64,000 nt of DNA from an uncultured Actinomycetes bacterium (GTDB taxonomy: Bacteria > Actinomycetota > CADDZG01 > WHSQ01). The stretch lies in assembly GCA_937863385.1 (NCBI GenBank), contig CALMBW010000027.1:82329-146328 (forward strand). Reading direction: 5' to 3'. This document shows, in pieces, positions 8,808 to 21,882 of this stretch. Made by a program: the position numbers and the translations under genes. Numbering within the stretch: position 1 is the stretch's first letter; each line of letters opens with the position of its first letter. The notes beneath the pieces were generated by a model. The model saw only the letters and a list, made by a program, of their open reading frames with translations. It made no database searches and had not been told where the DNA came from.

Positions 8808-10033
8808 GAGACAGCGGCCCCCGCGGCTCGATAGACCTCTTCCATCTGTTGGGCAGCTTGTTTCCAGGTGAATCGCTCGAGAACACGCCGGCGTCCTGCC
8901 TTGCCCAAAGCTTCGGCCAACCGCGAATCGTTCATCACCTCACCGATCGCAACGGCTAGAGCGTGCGCGTCACCCGGTGCGACAAGCGAACCAGCCTCTC
9001 CTACGACTTCGGGGAGGGCACCTCCTGTCGTAGCGACCAGGGGGATCCCGCAAGACATCGCTTCGGCTGCCGGCAAGGAGAACCCCTCGTACAACGATGG
9101 AACGACGGCAACCTGTGCCCTCGCCATCTCTTCGACCATCCTCAGAGCAGTAACCCTGCCCAACCTCTCGACCTCGATCCCGAAACGGGCTGCTGCTGCA
9201 ACGAGGAGCGGGCTGTCGCTGCCCCGTCCGATCACGACCAACCTGGCGTCACGCTCGGTCCTGAGTTTGGCCACGGCCTCGACCAAAACGCCGAGCCCCT
9301 TCGAGGCCTGGTCGGAAGAGGCAACGGTCACGATCCTTCCGGGCTCTCGCTTGATCTGAGGGATCGGCTTGAAGAGATCCGCGTCGACGCCGTTGTGAAC
9401 CACCGAGATCGCTTCTTGTCTGACCCCGAACTCCCTAACGATGTCCGTCCTGGTTGCCTCGGAAACGGTAACGAGATGGCTCAAACGCTTGGCGACACGA
9501 CGCTGCATGGCAACGAACCCATACCAACGGCGCTTACCGAGCCGTTTCAACGCGCCACTGGTGCCGGCGAGGGCGAGCCTCCTGTCTATAGAGATCGGGT
9601 GATGGATGGTTGTGACAAGCGGCGCGGCTCGGTCGACGGCCAGCATCCCGTACCCCAAGGTCTGGTTGTCATGCACGACGTCGAATCCGGCCCTCAGGGC
9701 ATCACGCATCCTTGCCATCCGCAAGCTGAATGTCAGCGGTTCGGGGAAGGCGCCAACGCACATGGCCGCGTACTCAAGAACATCGATCCCATCACGAAAC
9801 TCCGCTCTCGCGGGCCTGCGGAACGGATCTTCGGGCCGGTAAAGATCCAAACTCGGCACCGTCTGCAGTGCCACGGAATGGTGGAGTTCGGGATAGGGGG
9901 GGCCCGAGAACACCGTCACCTGGTGTCCCAGTGCTGTCAGAGCCTCGGCCAGATGGGAGACATAGACGCCCTGTCCCCCCACTTCGGGGTGGCAACGGTA
10001 CGACAGCATGGCGATGCGCAAATAGGTCTCCAC
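8801..10033 (-). CDS. Glycosyltransferase family 4 protein
   Basis: A 410-residue GT-B glycosyltransferase. The N-terminal half opens LRIAMLSYRCHPEVGGQGVYV, with the glycine-rich acceptor-side loop, and the C-terminal half includes VVHNGVDADLFKP and the retaining GT4 motif PSLYEGFSLPAAEAMSCGIP (about 315-335), where the EGF-x7-E element binds the nucleotide sugar. It begins the minus-strand triplet with a methyltransferase and a prenyltransferase-like protein. Likely cytoplasmic, transferring a sugar from a nucleotide donor; donor and acceptor cannot be read from sequence. Confidence 0.92.
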   Translation of the reverse strand: METYLRIAMLSYRCHPEVGGQGVYVSHLAEALTALGHQVTVFSGPPYPELHHSVALQTVPSLDLYRPEDPFRRPARAEFRDGIDVLEYAAMCVGAFPEPLTFSLRMARMRDALRAGFDVVHDNQTLGYGMLAVDRAAPLVTTIHHPISIDRRLALAGTSGALKRLGKRRWYGFVAMQRRVAKRLSHLVTVSEATRTDIVREFGVRQEAISVVHNGVDADLFKPIPQIKREPGRIVTVASSDQASKGLGVLVEAVAKLRTERDARLVVIGRGSDSPLLVAAAARFGIEVERLGRVTALRMVEEMARAQVAVVPSLYEGFSLPAAEAMSCGIPLVATTGGALPEVVGEAGSLVAPGDAHALAVAIGEVMNDSRLAEALGKAGRRRVLERFTWKQAAQQMEEVYRAAGAAVSC

Positions 10034-10115
10034 GGGCCGGCGGACCAGTTGACGAACTTCGGATCGACGGACTCAGGTCGCCCATACCGGCGCGGGGCGC
10101 CGGACGGACGCTTGG

Positions 10116-10188
10116 CTCCGAGGGCGGGACTCGAACCCGCAACCTACCGGTTAACAGCCGGTTGCTCTGCCGGTTGAGCTACCTCGGA
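10116..10188 (-). tRNA. tRNA-Asn (GTT)
   Basis: On the minus strand a 73-nt cloverleaf forms: acceptor TCCGAGG/CCTCGGA with discriminator G, D stem GCTC/GAGC, anticodon stem ACCGG/CCGGT with loop CTGTTAA (anticodon GTT), and T stem GCGGG/CCCGC with loop TTCGAGT. All stems are perfect. CCA is not encoded. It sits between the glycosyltransferase gene and a small YtxH-like gene. Confidence 0.97.
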
Positions 10189-10279
10189 AAGGCTGGGTCA
10201 TCGTAAACGAAAGGGAGGGTTGGAGCGGCCAGGGATGCGGGCATACCATCAGCAGAGACACGATCTGAGGAGGTCAAAC

Positions 10280-10561
10280 ATGAAAGGTCGCCTGGGCCTG
10301 TTCCTGGGCTTCGGAGCCGGGTACGTACTGGGTTCCAAAGCAGGGCGAGAGCGCTACGAGCAGCTCCGTCGCTTGTACGACAACGTTCAAGCTTCTTCCG
10401 TGTTCCAGAAAGCGAGCGGTAAGGCCAAAGACGCCGTCGGCTCCGGTCTGGACGCAGCTAAGGACAAGGCAAGCGAAGGGGTGTCCAAAGTCAGCGATGC
10501 AGTGAAGGACCGGCGCTCGTCCAGCGGGCCCGGCCTCTCGGTCGCCCCGCCTCCCAACTAA
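10280..10561 (+). CDS. Small YtxH-like membrane-anchored protein
   Basis: A 93-residue protein starting at ATG 10280 behind a strong GAGGAGG site. Residues 3-20 (GRLGLFLGFGAGYVLGSK) form one glycine-rich hydrophobic segment followed by AGRERYEQLR, a pattern typical of YtxH-domain proteins in actinobacteria. The rest is an alanine- and lysine-rich amphipathic helix (KASGKAKDAVGSGLDAAKDK) and a proline-rich tail. The family is stress-associated in some bacteria but has no defined biochemical role. It is convergent with rpoD, 21 bp away. Confidence 0.75.
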   Translation: MKGRLGLFLGFGAGYVLGSKAGRERYEQLRRLYDNVQASSVFQKASGKAKDAVGSGLDAAKDKASEGVSKVSDAVKDRRSSSGPGLSVAPPPN

Positions 10562-10582
10562 GTAGGAACTAACCAGCAAGCT

Positions 10583-11862
<1,280 letters not shown>

Positions 11863-11863
<1 letters not shown>

Positions 11864-13656
11864 CAGGCCACTCCCTGCAGATGTTTGAGAAGGTCACGCC
11901 GTTCGGCTTCAAGCCCAACCAATTCCGTGAACAACTCGTCATGTTGTTGTGGGTCTTCCAAAGGGTTCACTTCCTGCAGCGTATTGCGTCGTGACTTAAT
12001 GTCTCGTTCGAGACTGAAGATCCGCAGCCTCGTGAAAACCTCTCGCAGTCGTTCGTCCAGGTCCCTCTCCAGTAGTTCATCGGCATCCACCGTCAATTCC
12101 GTGAATAACGACAATGCTTCCGGAGACAGACCTTGCGCGACCTCGGCTGGGGAAGACATCTCGCCCGCGGTCGCTGCCTCGTATATCTCCCGGCGAGCAG
12201 CACTCGTCAGTTCATCTGCGGTTATCGATCTTGCCCACGGGGCCGCTTGCTGCGGGTACATCAAGAGCAACTGCAACGCCTCCCGCTCAACTTTTACATG
12301 ACCGGGCAAGCGTCTATCTCGACTCTGAGACGTGCCCCCCGCCCCCGCTTGATCGACCCCCGGTCGGTAATCACCCAGCGCCCGCTGGACCATCTCGGGA
12401 TCGACCCCGATCCGCCGCGCAACAGCGAACACATACTCGTGTCTTGCGATCGGATCCGGGTGCAACCCTAGCACCTCGACTATCGACCTCACGGCTGCAG
12501 AGCGAGCTTCGGGAGTGTCCAAAGGAAGTTTCGCTATGGTCTGGTCCAGCTTGAACCCAAGCAGCGAGCGAGCGCCCGCTATCACCTTTTCGATGCCTTC
12601 CGGACCTTCTTCCTTGACCACATCGGCTGGATCGCGACCGGGAGGCAACGGCGCGACGAGTACTTCGAGGCCGATCCGGTGATGCATCCCGAAACCTCGT
12701 TCGGTTGCACCCTTACCGGCATCGTCCGCATCGAACATCAGCACCGCACGCGACGAGAACTTCTTGAGTTGTTCGAAGTGTGACTCACCCAGTGCAACCC
12801 CATTGGTTGCAACCGCCTCTTGCACTCCCGCCTCGTGAAGTGCGATCACATCCGTGTATCCCTCAACGACGATCGCCTGACTACGCGCTATGGCGCTCTT
12901 CGCGCGGTCGAGTCCGTACATCACACGCGACTTATGGAAAACGGGAGTCTCCGAAGTGTTGAGGTACTTCGGACCGTCTCCCGACACGAGCCGCGCGCCG
13001 AAGCCGACCACGTCGCCATTCAGATTCCAGGTGGGGAAGGTGATCCGCTCGCGAAAAGTGTCGTAGAGCTTGCCGGAACGCTCGCTGACCCGGCCTAGGT
13101 CTGCACCGGTGATCTCCTCGTTGGTGAATCCCTTCGCCAGGAGGTGCCGGCAGAGGGCATCTCGTCCCGGGGCCCAGCCCAGTTGCCATCTCTCTGCTAC
13201 CGCCCGGTCGAAACCCCGGCCCCCCAGGTAGCGACGAGCCTCGGAAGCCTCGGGGATCGTCATCAGGGCCTTGTGGAAGAAGCGTGCTGCTTCATTGTTC
13301 GCTTCGATCATCCGAGCGCGCAGCCCGCGTTCGCGCGCTGCCCCGGGGCGCTCTTCCTCGTAACGAAGATCGAACCCTTCTCTCCGGGCCAGCCACTCGA
13401 CCGCTTCGGGGAACGGAAGGCTCTCTATCTCTTGAACGAACTGATAGACGTTGCCTCCCTTCTGACAACCGAAGCAATGGAACAGCGAACGCGCGGAATC
13501 GACCGTGAAGGAAGGAGTCTTCTCGGAGTGGAATGGGCACAACCCCTTGAAGGTATGACCGCCACTCTTCTTGAGTGTCGTGTAGCCGGAGATCAGGTCG
13601 ACGATGTCAGCCTTCTCACGAAGGGTGTCGATGTCCTCAGAATTGATCCTGGCCAA
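11863..13656 (-). CDS. dnaG: DNA primase DnaG
   Basis: A 597-residue primase that lays RNA primers at the replication fork. The N-terminal zinc ribbon uses C40, H43, C61 and C64 (GLCPFHSEK and HCFGCQKGG). The TOPRIM core has [15 protein letters not shown] and [11 protein letters not shown], which hold the metal-binding acidic residues. The C-terminal helicase-interaction domain begins near residue 450. Length is normal for the family. The gene overlaps rpoD by one base, with dgt 54 bp upstream on the same strand. Confidence 0.97.
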
Positions 13657-13710
13657 ACCGCTCCCAATCTACTTCACCGCGCGCGATAGCTGCCCGGGGA
13701 AGGGGGCGCT

Positions 13711-14721
13711 TCATCCTAGAACGCTCAGGTCTGGGGCCGGAGCCGCCATGAGGGTTTCGAAGGTCCGGAGCGCGAAACGATCTGTCATCCCCGCCACGTA
13801 GTCCACGGCCGCCTGCTCGGGGTCACCCCCCTGCCCAGCGGATGTATCGGGGATGGGGTTGGTGGAGAAGTGACGCAAGAGGCTGAGGAGAACATGCTCT
13901 ACGGAAGCTCGGGTGGACTCGGTCACCCGGCCCAGGTACACCTTCTCGAACAAGAACGACCTGGTCTCGCCCATCGCTTCGAAGACCTGGGGGCTCATCT
14001 TGATCTCGTCAACCTCGGCCGACGCACCAACCAGGTCGGTCACCATCGTGCTGATGCGCTGCTGGTGAGAACGCCCAAGCACTTCGAGCGTGGCATCCGG
14101 CAACTGTTCTTCGGTCAGGAGCCCGGCCCGCACTGCGTCGTCTATGTCGTGGTTCAGATACGCGATCCGATCGGCGTAACGCGCTATCTGTCCCTCGAGC
14201 GTCGCCGGCATCGTGGGCATCGACCAGGTGTGATTGGCGATGCCGTCGCGCACCTCCCAGGTGAGGTTCAGGTGTTCCAGTTCTTCGACGATGCGAACCG
14301 ACTGGAGGTTGTGCTTGAACCCCGGATAGAAGGCGGCCACCACTTCCTCGCCCATGTGCCCGAAAGGTGTGTGCCCGAGGTCGTGTCCCAGACAGATCGC
14401 CTCGACCAGATCTTCGTTCAGTCGCAGGGCTCGGGCGATGGTACGGGCGACCTCGGTCACTTCCAGGGTGTGAGTGAGGCGGACCCGATAGTGGTCGCCC
14501 TCGGGCGCCAGGAATACCTGGGTCTTGTGGGCCAGCCGTCTGAACGCCTTGCTGTGGACGATCCGGGCCCGGTCCACCTGATAGGCGCTCTGTATCGCGT
14601 CCTGGCCCTCGGGCTCGACCCGCCCGCGGGTGCGAGCCGACAGCGATGCCCGGGCCGACAACGTTTGGGCCTCGATGGCTTCTGTCACCTCTCTGAGCTG
14701 CTGATCCGGCCCGTTTCCCAT
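13711..14721 (-). CDS. dgt: dNTP triphosphohydrolase, Dgt-like
   Basis: A 336-residue HD-domain phosphohydrolase that splits dNTPs into nucleoside and triphosphate. H84 (VRLTHTLEV) and H113-D114 (CLGHDLGHTPFGH) form the HD metal site; the RAFRRL-type motif appears as SKAFRRLAHKTQVF near residue 58. ATG 14721 is chosen because upstream residues of the open frame look random and lie over the divergent gene region, while MGNGPDQQLREVTE fits the family N-terminus. Dgt beside dnaG is the usual actinobacterial arrangement. Confidence 0.94.
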   Translation of the reverse strand: MGNGPDQQLREVTEAIEAQTLSARASLSARTRGRVEPEGQDAIQSAYQVDRARIVHSKAFRRLAHKTQVFLAPEGDHYRVRLTHTLEVTEVARTIARALRLNEDLVEAICLGHDLGHTPFGHMGEEVVAAFYPGFKHNLQSVRIVEELEHLNLTWEVRDGIANHTWSMPTMPATLEGQIARYADRIAYLNHDIDDAVRAGLLTEEQLPDATLEVLGRSHQQRISTMVTDLVGASAEVDEIKMSPQVFEAMGETRSFLFEKVYLGRVTESTRASVEHVLLSLLRHFSTNPIPDTSAGQGGDPEQAAVDYVAGMTDRFALRTFETLMAAPAPDLSVLG

Positions 14722-14806
14722 GCCCGCGACGCTACCCGAGGACTGCGACGATATTGCCCGGCCCCACGCGGTAACGGGCATAGAGGACGAAACGTAGAGT
14801 GATGGC

Positions 14807-15460
14807 ATGAAAGCGTTACGTCTCCTGACCCCCGTCCTGGTGCTCGCCTTGCTCGCGCCACCCGCAGCGGCCGGCGAGCAACTCGATGCCCGCACTGAAC
14901 CTCAGACCGAAGGTCCGCTCTCCGGGGGCGATGCGAGTTGCCGCCGGCAGGTCGAGACCAAGGACGGCAGCACCGTTGCCGTGGTCCGCCTTTGCTCCCG
15001 CCTGTACGCCCTGGCACCGGAGTCCGAGACCGACGAAGCCAACGACTACGGAGTTCTGTGGCTCCAGTCCAACGTGGACGCTGCCAAAGGTTGGTGTGCG
15101 GTAGAGGTGAACACGTCTGCCGCCATCGGGGAAGGTGGGGCGGTCTACGACACGGCTCCCGGCGCCCGCCGTCGCACCAACAAACGCAAGAGGATCGAGG
15201 TGACCCTCACGGTCGATGCCCAGGGCGAAGCGACCGAGACCGCCGCGGCAAGCCAATCACTGGTGATGTTCCCCCGGCTGATGAAACCGATCCTCGAGCC
15301 CACGAACCAAGGCACCGATTTCACGTTGAAGTGGGTAGGCAGCGTGGGCCGGAAGCTCGCGTTCGCCTCGGGGGCCGAGCTGTCGTGGCCGGCGGGGATC
15401 GGATCGCCGACGATCGAGCCGACACTGACCTACAGATTCGAGAAGAAGGGAGAGTGCTGA
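14807..15460 (+). CDS. Secreted protein of unknown family (paralogue 1)
   Basis: A 217-residue protein with a clear signal peptide (MKALRLLTPVLVLALLAPPAAAG) and predicted cleavage after the AAA region. The mature part starts EQLDARTEP and contains ETDEANDYGVLWLQSN and AKGWC; cysteines occur at three or four positions and could form disulfides. The C-terminus is beta-strand-like. I do not recognise the family. The next gene encodes a clear paralogue with the same signature words, so this is a tandem duplication. Nothing suggests catalysis. Confidence 0.75.
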   Translation: MKALRLLTPVLVLALLAPPAAAGEQLDARTEPQTEGPLSGGDASCRRQVETKDGSTVAVVRLCSRLYALAPESETDEANDYGVLWLQSNVDAAKGWCAVEVNTSAAIGEGGAVYDTAPGARRRTNKRKRIEVTLTVDAQGEATETAAASQSLVMFPRLMKPILEPTNQGTDFTLKWVGSVGRKLAFASGAELSWPAGIGSPTIEPTLTYRFEKKGEC

Positions 15461-15462
15461 GG

Positions 15463-16140
15463 GTGGATCGAAGTGCGCACCGGGCGAAACGGATCGCCGT
15501 TGCCGGATCGGTGCTCACAGCGCTCCTGGTTTCCCCGCCTTCCGCCATTGCGTCCGAGCAGTTGGACGCTCGTACCCAACCCACCTACACCGCTCCCCTG
15601 ACCGACTCCAACGAGTCGTACTCGGGCCAACGCTGCCAAACCGAGCACCCAGAATCGGAAGGTGTAGTCACCGCCAAGATCCGTTTCTGCCGGACCTTCC
15701 TTCGATTCGACCCGGGCTCAGAAACCGACACAACAAACGACTACGGCGTGTGGTGGATCCAGGCGAACATCAAAGCGATGAACGGTTGGTGCGTGACACG
15801 AGGACGCGCAACCCTCGGCATGGAAGAGGAGTTCACTCCCTCGGCCGTGCTCGAATCCGATCTTCGTTCCGACAAGGCCACCGACCAGACCCTCACATTG
15901 GTTTCCGAAGCGGGCGGCACGGCGGTTACGCCGGCCACGGTGCAGCAATCGCTCATCACCTTCAAAGGGCGCTACCGAGCCTTCTGGGACTCGGAAACCT
16001 CTACCTACGTCGTGAGATGGCGCGGCTCGACCAAGCGCAAGATCGCGCTGGTGGGGGGCATAGAGGGAACGTGGGCGGCAACCGCCGGGCCGGGCGTGTT
16101 CCTCCCCGGTGCCGGCGCGGACGTCACGAGCCCTTGCTGA
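15463..16140 (+). CDS. Secreted protein of unknown family (paralogue 2)
   Basis: A 225-residue secreted protein starting at GTG 15463, ten bases after an AGGGAG site in the end of the preceding gene; GTG 15454 is an alternative but is too close to that site. A signal peptide (AKRIAVAGSVLTALLVSPPSAIA) precedes SEQLDARTQP. It shares EQLDART, GSETDTTNDYGVWWIQAN and NGWC with the upstream gene, showing common descent, though the loops have diverged. The gap of 2 bp suggests cotranscription. Function unknown. Confidence 0.72.
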   Translation: MDRSAHRAKRIAVAGSVLTALLVSPPSAIASEQLDARTQPTYTAPLTDSNESYSGQRCQTEHPESEGVVTAKIRFCRTFLRFDPGSETDTTNDYGVWWIQANIKAMNGWCVTRGRATLGMEEEFTPSAVLESDLRSDKATDQTLTLVSEAGGTAVTPATVQQSLITFKGRYRAFWDSETSTYVVRWRGSTKRKIALVGGIEGTWAATAGPGVFLPGAGADVTSPC

Positions 16141-16144
16141 TCGC

Positions 16145-18853
<2,709 letters not shown>

Positions 18854-18854
18854 A

Positions 18855-19121
18855 TCAATGACCCCCTTCTGGCTCCTCCAGATCGACGTCCACGGTGCGG
18901 TCTTCACCGTCTTGGAGGCTCACCTCTGCTTTACCCCGATGGCCGTGTGCATCCCAGATGTTGAGCGTCCAGGTTCCGGCGGCCAGGTGGTACGTGTAGC
19001 GCCCCTCCCCGTTGACCATCACCTGGTCAACCACATCCCCGGAGGAATTGTGGAGCTCAACGGTCGCCGTAGTTGCAGGGTGGCTACCGTGAACGGTGAT
19101 CTGACCCGTGAGCGTCGTCAT
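18855..19121 (-). CDS. Small beta-sandwich protein (carboxypeptidase regulatory/DUF1416-like)
   Basis: An 88-residue protein without signal peptide, starting [20 protein letters not shown]. The pattern of alternating strands ([53 protein letters not shown]) resembles the transthyretin-like carboxypeptidase regulatory domain and the actinobacterial DUF1416 group. Its start overlaps the glyS stop (ATGA) and its stop lies one base before ppdK, so it is cotranslated with both. Function unknown; an intracellular accessory role is inference only. Confidence 0.65.
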   Translation of the reverse strand: MTTLTGQITVHGSHPATTATVELHNSSGDVVDQVMVNGEGRYTYHLAAGTWTLNIWDAHGHRGKAEVSLQDGEDRTVDVDLEEPEGGH

Positions 19122-20446
19122 AGGTTCAACCTCTTTTCTAAGTAGGCCAGCAACTCGCCGATCGAGATGCGCTCCTGTTCCATAGAGTCTCGATCGCGCA
19201 CGGTGACCTGGTTGTCTTCCAAAGAATCGAAGTCAACAGTCACGCAGAAGGGGGTGCCGACCTCGTCCTGGCGCCGGTAGCGGCGCCCGATCGACCCGGC
19301 GACGTCGTAGTCGGTGACGAACTTAGACCTGATCTCCGCCGCCAGCTTCTCGGCCAAGGGGGTGAGGTCCGCGTTCTTACTAAGGGGCAGCACGGCGACC
19401 TTCGACGGTGCCAGTTTGTGATGAAGCCTGAGGACCGTGCGCTTCTCGACCTTGCCGGACGCCGTTGGAGCTTCCTCCTCGCGATAAGCATCGATCAAGA
19501 AGGCCAAGGTGGCCCGCTCGACGCCGAGCGCGGGCTCGATCACATACGGGACGTAGCGTTCCTCGGTTTCGGAGTCGAAATAGCTTAGATCTTGCTTGGA
19601 GTGCTCGGCATGGGCCTTGAGATCGAAGTCGGTACGGTTCGCGATCCCCTCGAGTTCGCTCCAACCCATGCCCGGGAACTGATACTCGATATCGTAGGTG
19701 CGCTTTGCGTAGTGGGACAGCTCGTCGGACTCGTGCTCGCGTAGGCGGATGTTGTCCGGAGTCATACCAAGATCCGTGAACCAGTCGACGCGCTCCTTCA
19801 ACCAATAGTCGAGCCACTTGTCATCGGTTCCGGGCTTCACGAAGAACTCCATCTCCATCTGCTCGAACTCACGCGTACGGAAGACGAAGTTGCCCGGAGT
19901 GATCTCGTTGCGAAAAGACTTGCCCTGTTGGGCGATACCGAAGGGGATCTTCTTGCGGGAGGTTGACTGAACCGTCTGGAAGTCGACGAACATCCCCTGA
20001 GCGGTCTCGGGACGCAGATAGACAGCATGCGACGAGTCCTCCACGGGACCCATGTGGGTCTTGAACATGAGGTTGAACTGGCGGGGCTCGGTCCAGCTCG
20101 GCCCCTGACCGCAGTCAGGACAGTTGCGAGACAGATCTATGTGGTCTGCCCGGAAGCGGTGATGGCAGTTCGTGCACTCGACCAAGGGGTCGGTGAACGT
20201 GGCCACGTGACCCGAGGCCTCCCAGACCTTGGGAGACATCAAGATGGACGATTCGAGCCCAACCACGTCGTCGCGCTGATGGACCATCCGATGCCACCAC
20301 GCGTTCTTGACGTTGCGCTTGAGCTCGATGCCCAGTGGTCCCCAGTCCCAGGCCGAGCGCAATCCCCCGTAGATCTCGCTCGACGGGAACACGATGCCTC
20401 TGCGTTTGCAGAGGTTGACGATGGTTTCGATAGTTGCGTGGCTCAT
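19118..20446 (-). CDS. glyS: Glycyl-tRNA synthetase, dimeric class II
   Basis: A 442-residue alpha2-type synthetase that charges tRNA-Gly. Class II motifs are visible: motif 2 around [20 protein letters not shown], the ATP-side strand [13 protein letters not shown], and motif 3 near [17 protein letters not shown] zinc-binding set C-x2-C ... C-x2-C is present (CTNCHHRF and CPDCGQG). The C-terminal anticodon-binding domain includes [18 protein letters not shown] 20446 gives [17 protein letters not shown], the family N-terminus. The gene is translationally coupled to the small protein downstream. Confidence 0.97.
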   Translation of the reverse strand: MSHATIETIVNLCKRRGIVFPSSEIYGGLRSAWDWGPLGIELKRNVKNAWWHRMVHQRDDVVGLESSILMSPKVWEASGHVATFTDPLVECTNCHHRFRADHIDLSRNCPDCGQGPSWTEPRQFNLMFKTHMGPVEDSSHAVYLRPETAQGMFVDFQTVQSTSRKKIPFGIAQQGKSFRNEITPGNFVFRTREFEQMEMEFFVKPGTDDKWLDYWLKERVDWFTDLGMTPDNIRLREHESDELSHYAKRTYDIEYQFPGMGWSELEGIANRTDFDLKAHAEHSKQDLSYFDSETEERYVPYVIEPALGVERATLAFLIDAYREEEAPTASGKVEKRTVLRLHHKLAPSKVAVLPLSKNADLTPLAEKLAAEIRSKFVTDYDVAGSIGRRYRRQDEVGTPFCVTVDFDSLEDNQVTVRDRDSMEQERISIGELLAYLEKRLNL

Positions 20447-20562
20447 GACAAGGCATGATAGTCGCCTTGCCGCGGGCCTCTGCCGGGCGCGGGGACCGGC
20501 GGTGATACTTGTGTGACGAGATCGTTCGAGCATGACCGCCCAAGACTAGGAGCGCACAACTC

Positions 20563-21882
20563 ATCGAGGTAGCACTCGGGCTGCTGGCCATCACGGTCCT
20601 GATCATTCTGAACGGCCTATATGTTGCCGGCGAATTCGCTTTGGTTGCCGTAGACCGCACCAAGATCGAGGCCTTAAGCGAAGGTGGCGATCGGCGAGCC
20701 ACAGGCGTCCTAGCCGGTCTGAGAACGCTTTCGTTCCAACTCTCCGGGGCACAACTAGGGATCACGATCACGTCGCTGCTAGTGGGTTTCATCCTCGAAC
20801 CCACGGCGGGCCAGGCCCTTAGCTCGGTGTTGGAGTCGATGGGGTTGCCAGAAGCAACGGCTCTAGGCCTCTCGGTCGCGCTTGCCCTGATCCTCGCCAC
20901 CGCTGCACAGATGATCTTCGGGGAACTGGTGCCCAAGAACCTCGCTATCGCCAGGCCCACTCCGGTCTCCTATTGGATCACCCCCTTCCTTCGCTTCAGC
21001 AACGCCGTGTTCAAACCCTTGATCCTTTTTCTGAATGCCTCCGCGAACGCAAGCGTCAGACTCCTTGGGATCGAGCCTCAGGAGGAACTTACGAGCGCGC
21101 GCTCTCTCGAAGAGCTAGAAGTCCTCATCCAGTCGTCCCGTGCCGGAGGCGCCCTACAAGAGAACGAGTACTCGCTGCTGACCCGTTCGATCAGTTTCGG
21201 GGGCAAGACCGCCGGGGACGCGTTGGTGCCTCGAACCGCGATGCTCACCTTGAGGGCCGACGAAACCATCCCGGACCTGATGGAGGAAGCGCTGAGTAGC
21301 GGACACTCTCGCTTCCCCGTCACCGGCGAAGACAGCGACGACATCCTTGGGATCGCCAACCTGAAGGACTGCTATCGGGTCCCTCCCGAACGACGGGCTA
21401 CGACGAAACTCTCCGAGATCGCGCAAGATGCGCTCGTTGTGCCCGAGAGCAGGGATCTCAAGTCTCTGCTCGTCGAGATGAGACGACTCCGCAAACAGAT
21501 CGTCGTGGTTATCGACGAGTTCGGCAGCACCGCCGGCATCATCACGATCGAAGACCTCGTCGAGGAGATCGTCGGCGAGATCGAGGACGAGCACGACCTC
21601 ACCTATGTGACCCCAGCGGCCGAAGAACGCCGGTCTGGCGTCAACGTCGTTGACGGGATGCTGCGGCCCGACGAGCTGCGGGACGCAACCGGCCTTGAGC
21701 TTCCCGAGGGGGACTACGACACTCTCGCCGGTTTCCTGCTCACTCTGTTCGATCGCATCCCAAGGCGCGGAGATCACTGCGCTTACGGCGAATGGGAATT
21801 CAAAGTCACGGAAATGGATCGCAACAGGATCGCCAAGGTCCTGGTCGTGGCTCCTCCAAGAGAGGCCGAGGAGGGCGGATGA
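20563..21882 (+). CDS. CNNM/CorC-family transporter (HlyC-like), unusual start
   Basis: A membrane protein with an N-terminal DUF21 domain, a CBS pair (about residues 215-345, with [30 protein letters not shown] core) and a C-terminal CorC/HlyC domain, as in CNNM Mg2+/Co2+ transporters. The homologous first helix ([20 protein letters not shown]) lies upstream of the first standard start, TTG 20641. No ATG, GTG or TTG exists in frame between the stop at 20533 and 20641. AGGAG at 20548-20552 points to initiation near ATC 20563 or CTG 20581. Ends overlapping the next CNNM gene (ATGA). Confidence 0.82.
   Translation: MEVALGLLAITVLIILNGLYVAGEFALVAVDRTKIEALSEGGDRRATGVLAGLRTLSFQLSGAQLGITITSLLVGFILEPTAGQALSSVLESMGLPEATALGLSVALALILATAAQMIFGELVPKNLAIARPTPVSYWITPFLRFSNAVFKPLILFLNASANASVRLLGIEPQEELTSARSLEELEVLIQSSRAGGALQENEYSLLTRSISFGGKTAGDALVPRTAMLTLRADETIPDLMEEALSSGHSRFPVTGEDSDDILGIANLKDCYRVPPERRATTKLSEIAQDALVVPESRDLKSLLVEMRRLRKQIVVVIDEFGSTAGIITIEDLVEEIVGEIEDEHDLTYVTPAAEERRSGVNVVDGMLRPDELRDATGLELPEGDYDTLAGFLLTLFDRIPRRGDHCAYGEWEFKVTEMDRNRIAKVLVVAPPREAEEGG

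Noticed and set aside
8963..10177. A 404-codon plus-strand open frame
   Set aside because: Antisense to the glycosyltransferase, running into tRNA-Asn; composition is typical of a shadow frame in G+C-rich DNA.
13870..14802. A 310-codon plus-strand open frame
   Set aside because: Opposite dgt, whose HD motifs are intact; no ribosome site and no recognisable domain.
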